From Chitinophaga pinensis (GTDB lineage Bacteria > Bacteroidota > Bacteroidia > B-17B0 > Aurantibacillaceae), in contig CAMCZO010000005.1 in assembly GCA_945887955.1 (NCBI GenBank), forward strand, positions 1 through 64,000: a stretch of 64,000 nucleotides of DNA. The letters run 5' to 3'. The notes under the pieces were generated by a model. The model was given only the letters and a program-made list of their open reading frames with translations. It was not told the origin of the DNA and searched no databases. Below, piece by piece: positions 30,576-40,190 of the stretch (position 1 is its first letter; every line of letters starts with the position of its first letter). Both the position numbers and the translations under genes were made by a program.

Positions 30576-31406
30576 ATGAAGACTTTTTACAAAACAATCG
30601 TTTTATCAGATATTCATTTGGGGATTAAAGCCAGTAAGGCAAAAGAAGTTATCAACTTTTTAAAGCATCACAAATGTGAAACCCTAATTCTAAATGGAGA
30701 CATTATAGATGGATGGCAATTAAGAAAAAACGGAAAGTGGACTAAGCAGCATAGTAATTTTTTTAAATACATCATTTCATTATCATCTAAAAAAAAATCT
30801 AAAATAGTTTATATTAGAGGAAATCATGATGATTTTTTAGAAGAGATTATGCCATTAAAAATAGGCAACTTTTCAATACATAAATCATATATCCATTTTG
30901 GAGTTAACAAAAAGTATTTTGTTACGCATGGCGATTTGTTTGACAGCATTACATCAAAATTAAAATGGATTGCCAAATTAGGAGATATAGGTTATACTTT
31001 TTTATTATGGATAAATAGACATTTTAATGCATACAGGGAAAAGAAAGGAATGCCTTATTATTCAATTTCTAAAGTAATTAAAGCCAAGATCAAGTCAGCG
31101 GTTTCTTTTATATCTGATTACGAAAACGAATTAGTAAAAGTGGCAAAGTATAGAAAGTGTGATGGTATAATTTGTGGCCACATTCATCAAGCTGCAATAA
31201 AAAATATTGAAGGAATAGAATATTTAAATTCAGGAGACTGGGTTGAAAGTTTAACCGCATTAGTAGAAGATAACGAAGGGAATTGGAAAATTATTCAGTA
31301 TCAAGAATGGCTAAATTCTTTAGCTATTAATCAACCTCTAATTCCTAATACGCAAGAAAGCGATATATCCTTCTCACAAGGATTAGACATTCAATTTAAT
31401 TATTAA
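30576..31406 (+). CDS. LpxH-like metallophosphoesterase (UDP-2,3-diacylglucosamine diphosphatase family)
   Basis: VLSDIHLGIKASKAKEV; LNGDIIDGW; YIRGNHDDFL; THGDLFD; DGIICGHIHQAAIK; YLNSGDWVESLTALVED. The ORF track starts at a TTG (30573); the ATG is at 30576. Confidence 0.87.
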   Translation: MKTFYKTIVLSDIHLGIKASKAKEVINFLKHHKCETLILNGDIIDGWQLRKNGKWTKQHSNFFKYIISLSSKKKSKIVYIRGNHDDFLEEIMPLKIGNFSIHKSYIHFGVNKKYFVTHGDLFDSITSKLKWIAKLGDIGYTFLLWINRHFNAYREKKGMPYYSISKVIKAKIKSAVSFISDYENELVKVAKYRKCDGIICGHIHQAAIKNIEGIEYLNSGDWVESLTALVEDNEGNWKIIQYQEWLNSLAINQPLIPNTQESDISFSQGLDIQFNY

Positions 31407-31407
31407 T

Positions 31408-32496
31408 ATGTCTAAAAAATTTATTTTAGCAATTCAAGGTGAGGGTAGGGGGCACCTAACACAGGCAATTAGTATGTATGAATTATTAATTGAAAAAGGT
31501 CATACCGTTAGCGCAATTATTATAGGTTCAAGTGGCAAAAGAAAAATCCCAGAATTTTTAAATCAAAAAATTAAATCCCCTATTATACAATTAACAAGTC
31601 CAAATTTTGTAACTGATAATAAAAACAAAAGTATTAATATTAGAAAGTCAATAATTAAAGGAATAAGAGAAATCAAATGCTATAAAAGTAGTTTAAAAAA
31701 AATAGATGATATTATAAAAACACATCAGCCTGATGTGATAATTAATTTTTTCGATTTATTAATAGGGTTATATTATCGTTTTTATAAACCTCAAATAAAG
31801 TTAATTTGTGTTGGACATCAATATATTTATTTTCATCAAGACTTTGAGTTTCCAATCGGAAAAATGCTTGATAAGTTCTTAATTAAATCATTTACTCGAC
31901 TAACAGCTTATGGTTCATCAAAAAATTTAGCATTATCTTTTTATAATATCCATACAAATAGTAAAGATGTAATTGTTGTACCACCTTTATTAAGAAAAGA
32001 AATTTTTGAATTAAAGGCGACTAAAGAGGATTTTTTTTTAGTTTATTTAGTAAATAATGGTTATTTCGAAGAGATTTTAGTTTGGCATAAAGATAACCCT
32101 TGTGAGGAAATCCATTGTTTTACAGATCAGCCAGAAACGCTATATCATTTATATCAATTTGATAGAAATAAATTATTTATACATGCCATAAACGATTTTC
32201 TTTTTATGGAAATGATGAGTCGTTCAAAGGGCCTTGCAAGTTCTGCAGGTTTTGAAAGCGTTTGTGAGGCTATGTATTTAGGCAAGCCAGTTTTGATGGT
32301 TCCAATCAAGGGACATTTCGAACAATTTTGTAATTCAAGGGATGGTTATAAAGCTGGTGCCGGAATTTTTTCAGATTGTTTTGATTTAACTAAACTTATT
32401 GATTTTTCAATTACCTTTGATGGAATTAACCCTAGGTTTATAGAATGGGTTAGTACTGCAAAATTGAGAATTTATAACGAAATAAGTATAAGTTAA
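31408..32496 (+). CDS. Glycosyltransferase-like protein (GT-B fold; MJ1255/MurG-like)
   Basis: QGEGRGHLTQAISMYELLIEKGHTVSAI; SRSKGLASSAGFESVCEAMYLGKPVLMVPIKGHFEQFCNSR. Confidence 0.75.
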   Translation: MSKKFILAIQGEGRGHLTQAISMYELLIEKGHTVSAIIIGSSGKRKIPEFLNQKIKSPIIQLTSPNFVTDNKNKSINIRKSIIKGIREIKCYKSSLKKIDDIIKTHQPDVIINFFDLLIGLYYRFYKPQIKLICVGHQYIYFHQDFEFPIGKMLDKFLIKSFTRLTAYGSSKNLALSFYNIHTNSKDVIVVPPLLRKEIFELKATKEDFFLVYLVNNGYFEEILVWHKDNPCEEIHCFTDQPETLYHLYQFDRNKLFIHAINDFLFMEMMSRSKGLASSAGFESVCEAMYLGKPVLMVPIKGHFEQFCNSRDGYKAGAGIFSDCFDLTKLIDFSITFDGINPRFIEWVSTAKLRIYNEISIS

Positions 32497-32497
32497 A

Positions 32498-33388
32498 ATG
32501 CCACGCAAATTATTGTTTATAGTAAATCCCAATGCAGGAAAAAAAAAATCTGATAAAATTATTCAAACTATCCGAAAAACCTTTCCCATTAATATTTATT
32601 ATCAGTTTGTTATATGGAAAGACAAAAATAATTTTGATGAAATTGTTAAGTTATTAAAATCAGAAGGTTATACTGATGCTATTGCAGTTGGTGGCGACGG
32701 AACAGTAAATCAAGTTGCTAAAAATATTTTAAATTCAAATATTACTTTAGGGATTATCCCTATTGGATCAGGTAATGGCTTAGCAAGAACATTGGGAATT
32801 TCTATAGACATTGAACAAGCTATTAAACAAATAGTTGATGGCCAAACTACTACAATTGATTCTGGAAACGTGAACAACATTCCATTTTTTTGCACCAGTG
32901 GTATTGGATTTGATGCTCACATAGGTAATTTGTTTGCCACATCTAAAACAAGAGGATTAAACAGTTATATAAAAATCACTTTTAGAGAATTATTTAAATA
33001 TCGAGCTAAAAATTACACCTTAATTTTTAATAATCAAACCATTCAGAGAAAAGCTTTTTTAATAACAGTAGCTAATGCCGGGCAATATGGCAACGATTTT
33101 TATATTGCCCCTCAAGCTAATCTTCAAGATGGATATTTTCATGTGGCCTTATTAAAGCCTTTTAATATAATAAAAAGTATAGGTATTTTTATAAACATAC
33201 TAAAAAGAAGCGCTCATTTAAGTTCTTCAATTGAAACATTTGTTACAGATAAAATTACCATTATCAGAAATGAAAAAGACGTAATTCATTTTGATGGTGA
33301 GCCTTATTTTGAAGGTGAAGAGATTATTTTTGAAAATAAACCAAACTCGCTAAAAGTATTAATAGGCGATTCTTTTAAAGTCGCTTAA
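32498..33388 (+). CDS. Diacylglycerol/lipid kinase family protein
   Basis: LFIVNPNAGKKKSDKI; DAIAVGGDGTVNQVAKNI; LGIIPIGSGNGLARTLGI; IHFDGEPYF. Confidence 0.92.
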   Translation: MPRKLLFIVNPNAGKKKSDKIIQTIRKTFPINIYYQFVIWKDKNNFDEIVKLLKSEGYTDAIAVGGDGTVNQVAKNILNSNITLGIIPIGSGNGLARTLGISIDIEQAIKQIVDGQTTTIDSGNVNNIPFFCTSGIGFDAHIGNLFATSKTRGLNSYIKITFRELFKYRAKNYTLIFNNQTIQRKAFLITVANAGQYGNDFYIAPQANLQDGYFHVALLKPFNIIKSIGIFINILKRSAHLSSSIETFVTDKITIIRNEKDVIHFDGEPYFEGEEIIFENKPNSLKVLIGDSFKVA

Positions 33389-34166
33389 TAAATTCTAAAA
33401 ATAATTGCAACCCTTTTCTTTTATCTGCAGTTAAATTGTAATTAATTCTTTTAGTAAGATAATTAAATGCTTCTTTTTTTGAGAGGCTTGTTAATTTAAA
33501 ATCATCATTAACTGCTTGCTGTATATTATTTACACCATATTTTAATACAGAATTAAATTCATTAATAAAAGAAACGGGTAATTTTTCTATACTCACCCAT
33601 GCGGCAAAAACAAAAGGAAGATTTGTAAATTTTTTCCATTCTTCGGCCAAATCAAATTCAAAAGAATATTTTTTATTTAATAAAAAAGTTCTGTCTCCAA
33701 TAATAACTGCGGCATTGTTATTTTTAATTTCATTTTCAAATCCTGGTGAGCCATCTCGAAAACCCACATCTAATTTCCAAAAAAACTTAGTTAGAACTTT
33801 TATTAAAGTAACAGAAGATTTAGATTGATAATCAAGGGTTATTGTTTTTATTTGGTTTAATGGCACCTCACTATAAAGTTTTACGCTATCTACCTTCCCG
33901 TCAGCACTAATACAAAAATCAGTTTCTATAAAATACGAGTTTAATTCAGGCAGTAATGCAACGGGAACTAAGGCAATGTCTACTTGGCCAAATTTTAATT
34001 TTTGAGCACAAATGCTTGGTATATCCTCTTGTAAGTCGATTTTATCTGATAAATCGCTTCTTTTTAATGCCCATTTATAAGGCATAGTGTTTGTATAATT
34101 TACTATAGATATTTTTATTTTTTTTGAATTCACCTTGTGTAAAAATAAACATAATAAATAAATCAA
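33375..34166 (-). CDS. mqnA: Menaquinone biosynthesis protein MqnA-like (chorismate dehydratase)
   Basis: KIKISIVNYTNTMPYKWAL; LKFGQVDIALVPVALLPEL; ISADGKVDSVKLYSEVPL; IGDRTFLL. A GTG at 34133 (MNSKKIKISIVNYTNT) is a likely alternative start. Confidence 0.87.
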   Translation of the reverse strand: MIYLLCLFLHKVNSKKIKISIVNYTNTMPYKWALKRSDLSDKIDLQEDIPSICAQKLKFGQVDIALVPVALLPELNSYFIETDFCISADGKVDSVKLYSEVPLNQIKTITLDYQSKSSVTLIKVLTKFFWKLDVGFRDGSPGFENEIKNNNAAVIIGDRTFLLNKKYSFEFDLAEEWKKFTNLPFVFAAWVSIEKLPVSFINEFNSVLKYGVNNIQQAVNDDFKLTSLSKKEAFNYLTKRINYNLTADKRKGLQLFLEFIKRL

Positions 34167-34189
34167 ATATTTTATCTTTGACTTAGATT

Positions 34190-35395
34190 ATGAGCGATAA
34201 TAAATATCATTTAAGAGGAGTTTCTTCAGGCAAAGAAGATGTGCATGCAGCCATAAAAAACATCGATAAAGGTTTGTTTGCAAGGGCATTTTGTAAAATT
34301 GTGCCTGATAATTTAACAGGGAGCAATGATCACTGCTTAGTAATGCATGCAGATGGCGCTGGAACAAAATCAGCCTTAGCATATATGTATTGGAAGGAAA
34401 CTGGAGATTTAAGTGTTTGGAAAGGCATTGCTCAAGACGCTGTAATTATGAATTTAGATGATTTAATTTGTGTAGGCGCAATTGAAAATATTTTATTATC
34501 TTCTACGATTGGTCGAAATAAAAACTTAATTCCTGCTGAGGTTCTATCGGCAATTATAAATGGAACCGAAGACGTTTTACAAAATCTTCGCGATAATGGA
34601 ATTTCAATTTTTTCAACTGGCGGAGAAACCGCTGATGTTGGCGATTTAGTTCGAACGGTAATTGTTGACAGTACAGTAATTTGCCGTATGGAGAGAAAAA
34701 AAGTTATTTCGAATGCTAATATAAAAGCAGGTAATGTTATAATTGGCCTTTGTAGTTACGGTAAAGCCTCTTATGAAACTGAATATAATTCAGGAATGGG
34801 TAGTAATGGATTAACTAGCGCGAGGCATGATCTTTTTAATAAATCATTGGCAAAAAAATATCCTCAAAGTTATGATGCCGCCTTGCCTGAAAATATAGTT
34901 TATTCAGGTGGATTAAATTTAATGGACCAGGTTGAGGTAAGTTATTCAAATAATGAAAATCAAAATATAATAGAACAAATTGATGTTGCTAAACTGGTAT
35001 TATCTCCTACCAGAACTTATGCGCCAATTATTAAAAAAGTAATTGAATCTTTAGGAAATAATATTGATGGCATTGTGCATTGCAGTGGTGGTGGCCAAAC
35101 AAAAGTATTACACTTTATGAGCGAAGGACTAAATATAATAAAAGATAATTTATTTGATTTGCCTCCATTATTTAAAATAATTCATGAACAAAGCCACACT
35201 AATTATAAAGAAATGTATCAGGTTTTTAATATGGGACATAGAATGGAATTGTATGTTGAAGAAAATTTGGCGGAAACAATTATTTCGATAAGCAAAAGTT
35301 TTAATGTGGAAGCCAAAATAATAGGAAGAGTTGAAGCATCAAAAGAAAAAATGGTAACTATTAAAAGCCAATTTGGAACTTTTGAGTATAAATAA
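34190..35395 (+). CDS. purM: Phosphoribosylformylglycinamidine cyclo-ligase (AIR synthase)-like
   Basis: LVMHADGAGTKSALAYMYWKETGDLSVWKGIAQDAVIMNLDDLICVGA; STGGETADVGDLVRT; GIVHCSGGGQTKVLHF; VFNMGHRMELYV. Confidence 0.87.
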   Translation: MSDNKYHLRGVSSGKEDVHAAIKNIDKGLFARAFCKIVPDNLTGSNDHCLVMHADGAGTKSALAYMYWKETGDLSVWKGIAQDAVIMNLDDLICVGAIENILLSSTIGRNKNLIPAEVLSAIINGTEDVLQNLRDNGISIFSTGGETADVGDLVRTVIVDSTVICRMERKKVISNANIKAGNVIIGLCSYGKASYETEYNSGMGSNGLTSARHDLFNKSLAKKYPQSYDAALPENIVYSGGLNLMDQVEVSYSNNENQNIIEQIDVAKLVLSPTRTYAPIIKKVIESLGNNIDGIVHCSGGGQTKVLHFMSEGLNIIKDNLFDLPPLFKIIHEQSHTNYKEMYQVFNMGHRMELYVEENLAETIISISKSFNVEAKIIGRVEASKEKMVTIKSQFGTFEYK

Positions 35396-35399
35396 AGTT

Positions 35400-35927
35400 T
35401 TATTTATCTCTATAAATTACCATATTAATAACCCCTTTTGATGTGCTAGAGTTATCACTTAATGAAATGTTATAAGGCTTAGGAGAACCTTCATTTCCAT
35501 TATAAACAACATGTCCTTTATCTTCAATGGGATTTGGTAATTTGTTGGCATAAAAATCTTTAAGATCACAAAATAAATACGAAACCAGCTCTAAATCAGT
35601 ACTATTTATTTGAAGGCTAATTTCTTCTAAACTATCATTATTTAAAGAATATTGAATTGAATAATTCATAGCGCTATCCAAAACATATTCGAAATACAAT
35701 TGTTCTGGAGATGACTCAATAGGTGCCACTTTTTCAGTTTTTTTAATAAAGGCCGAATTATTGTTTAGATCAATCCCTCTAAACGCCCCTTTTTTCGAAA
35801 TAATTATTTCGTCTAAATATTGATGATAGCCCTCAAAAATTCGAGGAGATTCTGCTTTTTGATTACAAGAAATAAATAGTAAAGAAAAAGAATAACTAAA
35901 AATAAATATTTTAAAGCACAATCGCAT
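35400..35927 (-). CDS. Putative lipoprotein of unknown function
   Basis: Signal sequence with lipobox-like LLFISC; no recognised domain. Confidence 0.6.
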   Translation of the reverse strand: MRLCFKIFIFSYSFSLLFISCNQKAESPRIFEGYHQYLDEIIISKKGAFRGIDLNNNSAFIKKTEKVAPIESSPEQLYFEYVLDSAMNYSIQYSLNNDSLEEISLQINSTDLELVSYLFCDLKDFYANKLPNPIEDKGHVVYNGNEGSPKPYNISLSDNSSTSKGVINMVIYRDK

Positions 35928-36021
35928 GTTGAAGATTTCTTTTATACAAAAGTATAAATATTAACACTTCAAATTTATACTTTAAAAAAAAGCATAAACA
36001 GACATTTGTTATTAAATAAAA

Positions 36022-37563
36022 TTAAATTGTTTCTTCATGATTTTTAATATGACTCACTTCTGGTCGCATAGTTGGAAAAAGCAATACGTCTTGTATCGAA
36101 GATTGATTTGTCATTAACATACATAGTCTATCAATTCCAATTCCAATACCAGCAGTTGGAGGCATTCCATATTCTAAAGCACGTAAAAAATCATTGTCAA
36201 TAAACATGGCCTCATCGTCGCCCCGTTCCATTAATTTTATTTGTTCTTCAAATCTTTCTCGCTGATCGATGGGGTCGTTTAACTCAGAGTATGCATTTGC
36301 AATTTCTTTGCCATTTATCATAAGTTCAAATCGCTCAACTAATCCCTCTTTACTGCGATGTTTTTTGGTAAGGGGGCTCATTTCAATTGGATAATCGGTA
36401 ATAAATGTTGGTTGAATGTAATTAGATTCACATTTTTCGCCAAAAATAATATCAATGAGTTTTGCTTTACCCATTGATGAGTCTGTCTCAATATGAAGTG
36501 TTTTGCAAGCATCTCTTAAGTCGTTTTCGTTCATATTACTTACATCAAAATTTGTGAATTCTTTGATGGAATCATAAATACTGATTCGTTTAAATGGTGC
36601 TGAAAAATTAATTATTTTATCGCCAACAGTTAATTCTGTTATGCCATGTAAATCGAGAGCAATTTTTTCGATTAAATGCTCGGTAGTATTCATCATCCAT
36701 AAATAATCGCGATAGGCCACGTAAAATTCTAAAACAGTAAATTCAGGGTTGTGTGTGCGATCCATACCTTCGTTTCTGAAGTTGCGACTAAATTCATATA
36801 CCCAATCAAAACCACCAACAATTAAACGTTTTAAATACAATTCGTTTGCAATTCTTAAGTAAAGCGGAATGTCTAATGCGTTATGATGAGTTAGAAATGG
36901 CTTTGCTGCTGCACCTCCAGGAATAGATTGTAATACTGGAGTATCAACTTCTAAAGCGCCGCCTTCGTTTAAAAATGTTCTTATAGTATTAATAATTTTT
37001 GTTCGTTGCTCGAATGTTTTTTTTACGTTTGGATTAATAATTAGATCAACATAACGCTGACGATATCTAAATTCTGGATTTGTTACTTCATCAAAGGAAT
37101 GTCCATCTGCATCAGTTTTTACTATAGGCAGTGGTTTAAGCGATTTACTTAATAGTTTTAGACTGTTAACATGGATAGAAGTTTCGCCAGTTTTAGTAAT
37201 AAAAACATAGCCCTCAAGCCCTATAATGTCTCCAATATCAATTAGTTTTTTCCAAACAACATCATAAAAAGTCTTGTCTTCATTAGGGCAAATATCATCT
37301 TTTCTAATATATATTTGAATACGACCAGAAGCATCTTGAATTACTGCAAAACAGGCTTTTCCCATGTCGCGAATGCTCATAATGCGACCCGCAATTGAAA
37401 TATTTTTATAATTCTGTTGATTGAGTTCGAAATTTATTTTTATGTCCGCAGCATTAGCGTTTATTTTAAATTCTTCAGCTGGATATGGATTAATGCCCAG
37501 TTCTTTTAATTCGATTAACTTTTGTCTTCTTTGTAATTCTTGTTCGCTAAGGGTTACCGACAT
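36022..37563 (-). CDS. lysS: Lysyl-tRNA synthetase, class II
   Basis: EFRYRQRYVDLI; FRNEGMDRTHNPEFTVLEFYVAY; MSPLTKKHRSKEGLVERFELMINGKEIANAYSELNDP; GIGIGIDRLCMLMTN. Confidence 0.98.
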   Translation of the reverse strand: MSVTLSEQELQRRQKLIELKELGINPYPAEEFKINANAADIKINFELNQQNYKNISIAGRIMSIRDMGKACFAVIQDASGRIQIYIRKDDICPNEDKTFYDVVWKKLIDIGDIIGLEGYVFITKTGETSIHVNSLKLLSKSLKPLPIVKTDADGHSFDEVTNPEFRYRQRYVDLIINPNVKKTFEQRTKIINTIRTFLNEGGALEVDTPVLQSIPGGAAAKPFLTHHNALDIPLYLRIANELYLKRLIVGGFDWVYEFSRNFRNEGMDRTHNPEFTVLEFYVAYRDYLWMMNTTEHLIEKIALDLHGITELTVGDKIINFSAPFKRISIYDSIKEFTNFDVSNMNENDLRDACKTLHIETDSSMGKAKLIDIIFGEKCESNYIQPTFITDYPIEMSPLTKKHRSKEGLVERFELMINGKEIANAYSELNDPIDQRERFEEQIKLMERGDDEAMFIDNDFLRALEYGMPPTAGIGIGIDRLCMLMTNQSSIQDVLLFPTMRPEVSHIKNHEETI

Positions 37564-37784
37564 AATTTATATTTTATTTTGATATAAAAGTACATTTAAT
37601 ATTAATAAACAAGCGAATACATTTTTTCACAAATCACACTTATTTTCAAACTTTATTCTTTATTAATAAAGTTGTATTTTAAATAATTTTTATTAAAATT
37701 CGAGATTAGCAAAAAGAATTATTTTTAAATTTATTTAAAAAATTTAGCAACTGATAATCAGGCTTTTACGAATTTAAGACCTTT

Positions 37785-37858
37785 TTGTTTAATGTTTTTA
37801 TTTTACGATTAAACAAATGTGTATATTTGTTTAACTATTTATATTAAAAGTTAAACAA
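37785..37858. promoter_or_regulatory. Four-half-site dyad-symmetric operator candidate upstream of the ECF sigma gene
   Basis: TTGTTTAA 37785-37792, TTAAACAA 37809-37816, TTGTTTAA 37827-37834, TTAAACAA 37851-37858; all exact and symmetric about 37821.5; TATATTTG (-7-like) at 37822-37829. Confidence 0.7.
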
Positions 37859-37859
37859 G

Positions 37860-38366
37860 ATGACGGCAATTGAATTTAATACTCGAATTACTCAAGAAAA
37901 AACTTCGTTAAAAAGTTTTGCATTAAGCCTTACTCATAATATTGATGACGCCTTAGATCTTTTACAAGACACCTATGTTAAGGCAATTACATATCGTGAA
38001 AAGTTTGAAGACAGCACTAATTTAAGGGCATGGCTATTTACTATCATGAAGAATACATTTATAAATGCTTATCGCCGTAACAGAAAAACTAAGCAATTAA
38101 TAAGTAAGGGCGACGAAATCGCTTTAAATCGTGCTTTTAAACAAAATAGTTATGATCACTGCGAGAGTAGAATGAATGCAAAAGAAATTATCAGGCAGAT
38201 TGAAACTCTTGAAGATCAATATAAAGTCCCGTTTACTAGATATTATACTGGATATAAATACGAAGAAATTGCTCATGAAATGAACTTACCTTTAGGTACA
38301 ATCAAAAGTAGAATTTTTATTGCTAGAAAAATTTTAATGGAGAGCTTAAAGCATCTAAATAATTAA
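37860..38366 (+). CDS. ECF-type RNA polymerase sigma factor
   Basis: DALDLLQDTYVKAITYREKFEDSTNLRAWLFTIMKNTFINAYRR (region 2); YEEIAHEMNLPLGTIKSRIFIARKIL (region 4). Confidence 0.93.
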   Translation: MTAIEFNTRITQEKTSLKSFALSLTHNIDDALDLLQDTYVKAITYREKFEDSTNLRAWLFTIMKNTFINAYRRNRKTKQLISKGDEIALNRAFKQNSYDHCESRMNAKEIIRQIETLEDQYKVPFTRYYTGYKYEEIAHEMNLPLGTIKSRIFIARKILMESLKHLNN

Positions 38367-38410
38367 ATACATAATTTTTATTCATTAAGTATTAAGATTA
38401 ATTTAGATAA

Positions 38411-39727
38411 ATGAATAAAGATGTTTCTATTTTTTGGTTTAGAAGAGATTTACGACTAGAAGATAATGTAGGTTTATTCTACGCTTTGAGTGAAAATGAA
38501 AACGTACTCCCAATTTTTATTTTTGATAAAAACATTCTAGATAAGTTAGAAGATAAATACGACCGAAGAGTTCATTTTATTCATCAAGCACTTGAAAAAA
38601 TTCAATTAGAGCTCACAAAAATATCTTCTACTTTACTAGTTTTCAATAGCACTCCAAAAGAAATATTTAATAAATTATTAATAGAGTATAAGGTTAAGCG
38701 TGTTTATGTTAATCATGACTACGAGCCATATGCCCAACTAAGAGACGCTGAGATTTTAGAGTTGCTAAATCAACAACATGTTGAGTTTAAAACATATAAG
38801 GACCAATGTATTTTTGAAAAAAAAGAAGTTGTTAAAGATGATGGAACTCCTTATACAGTTTTTACTCCATATAGTAACAAATGGAAAAAAACCCTCAGTT
38901 ATTTACATTACAAATCTTACGAAACTCAAAAATATTTTAATCATTTTCTCAAACAAAGTCCAGAAGAATTGCCAAGCCTTTCGCAACTAGGTTTTGAAGA
39001 AACAGATATAAAGTTATTACCAAACAAAACAGTAAGCGAAGAGTTGATTCAAAAATACAAAGAGCAAAGAGATTTTCCTGCTATTGAAGGCACCAGTAAA
39101 TTAAGTGTTTATTTGCGATTTGGTTTAATAAGTATTAGAGGGCTCGTTTCAAAATCAATAAACTTAAGCCAAACATGGCTTAACGAATTGATTTGGAGAG
39201 ATTTTTATATGATGATTTTATCTAATTTTCCTCATGTCGCAGAACATGCTTTTAAATCAAAATACGAGAGAATTGTTTGGCAAAATAATGAAACAGATTT
39301 TAAAAAATGGTGTAATGGAGAAACTGGCTTTCCTATTGTAGATGCTGGAATGCGGGAATTAAATGCGACAGGATTTATGCACAATCGTGTCCGAATGATT
39401 GTAAGCAGTTTTTTAATAAAAGATTTACTAATTGATTGGCGTTGGGGCGAGGCATATTTCGCGAAAAAATTAAATGATTTTGATTTAAGTGCAAATAACG
39501 GTGGCTGGCAATGGGCTTCAGGAAGTGGTTGCGACTCCGCCCCTTATTTTAGAGTTTTTAATCCATCAGAACAACAAAAAAAGTTTGACCCCAATTTTAT
39601 TTACATAAAAAAATGGATTCCCGAATACGGTTCCACCAACTATCCTGCACCTATAATAGATCATGCCATTGCACGATTAAGGGTAATCAAATTATACAAG
39701 GAAGCCTTAACTGGATTTGGAAATTGA
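38411..39727 (+). CDS. Deoxyribodipyrimidine photolyase/cryptochrome family protein
   Basis: IFWFRRDLRLEDNVGL; TSKLSVYLRFGLIS; WLNELIWRDFYMMIL; FPIVDAGMRELNATGFMHNRVRMIVSSFLIKDLLIDWRWGEAYFAKKLNDFDLSANNGGWQWASGSG. Confidence 0.96.
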   Translation: MNKDVSIFWFRRDLRLEDNVGLFYALSENENVLPIFIFDKNILDKLEDKYDRRVHFIHQALEKIQLELTKISSTLLVFNSTPKEIFNKLLIEYKVKRVYVNHDYEPYAQLRDAEILELLNQQHVEFKTYKDQCIFEKKEVVKDDGTPYTVFTPYSNKWKKTLSYLHYKSYETQKYFNHFLKQSPEELPSLSQLGFEETDIKLLPNKTVSEELIQKYKEQRDFPAIEGTSKLSVYLRFGLISIRGLVSKSINLSQTWLNELIWRDFYMMILSNFPHVAEHAFKSKYERIVWQNNETDFKKWCNGETGFPIVDAGMRELNATGFMHNRVRMIVSSFLIKDLLIDWRWGEAYFAKKLNDFDLSANNGGWQWASGSGCDSAPYFRVFNPSEQQKKFDPNFIYIKKWIPEYGSTNYPAPIIDHAIARLRVIKLYKEALTGFGN

Positions 39728-39773
39728 AAAAGAATTTATTTATTAAAATAAATTTGAGTTGAAAAATTATTAT

Positions 39774-40121
39774 TTATTCTATTAAATAAATAATAAGAAT
39801 ATCATCTCGAACACCTACAGAACTCATTTTGTCAAACGGTATAATATAGTAACCTGCCGCTTTATTTTTTTTTGAGTCCGGATAATAGATAATATAAAAA
39901 GAATTATTTTTAATTTCGTAATTAGTTGCAGAAGTTTTGTATGTAAAATAAGTCAATTTACTTGTACCGTCATCATTATGATATCTAACATTATTTACAA
40001 CAATAGTTTCTATTTTTTCAAAAGGAAATTCTAAAAATATAGCTTCAAAATCTGATTTTGTTATTTGTGAAAAAAAGTTTGACGCACTAAAAATTAAAAA
40101 TATAAACCAAAGTCGACCCAT
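39774..40121 (-). CDS. Hypothetical secreted protein
   Basis: Intact 115-aa ORF with signal-peptide-like N terminus, filling the gap between flanking genes. Confidence 0.5.
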   Translation of the reverse strand: MGRLWFIFLIFSASNFFSQITKSDFEAIFLEFPFEKIETIVVNNVRYHNDDGTSKLTYFTYKTSATNYEIKNNSFYIIYYPDSKKNKAAGYYIIPFDKMSSVGVRDDILIIYLIE

Positions 40122-40190
40122 TCTGTTTAATTAATAATTTTGATTATCTAAAATTAGAATAAATATTTATAGGGGATAAAATAAAGTAAT

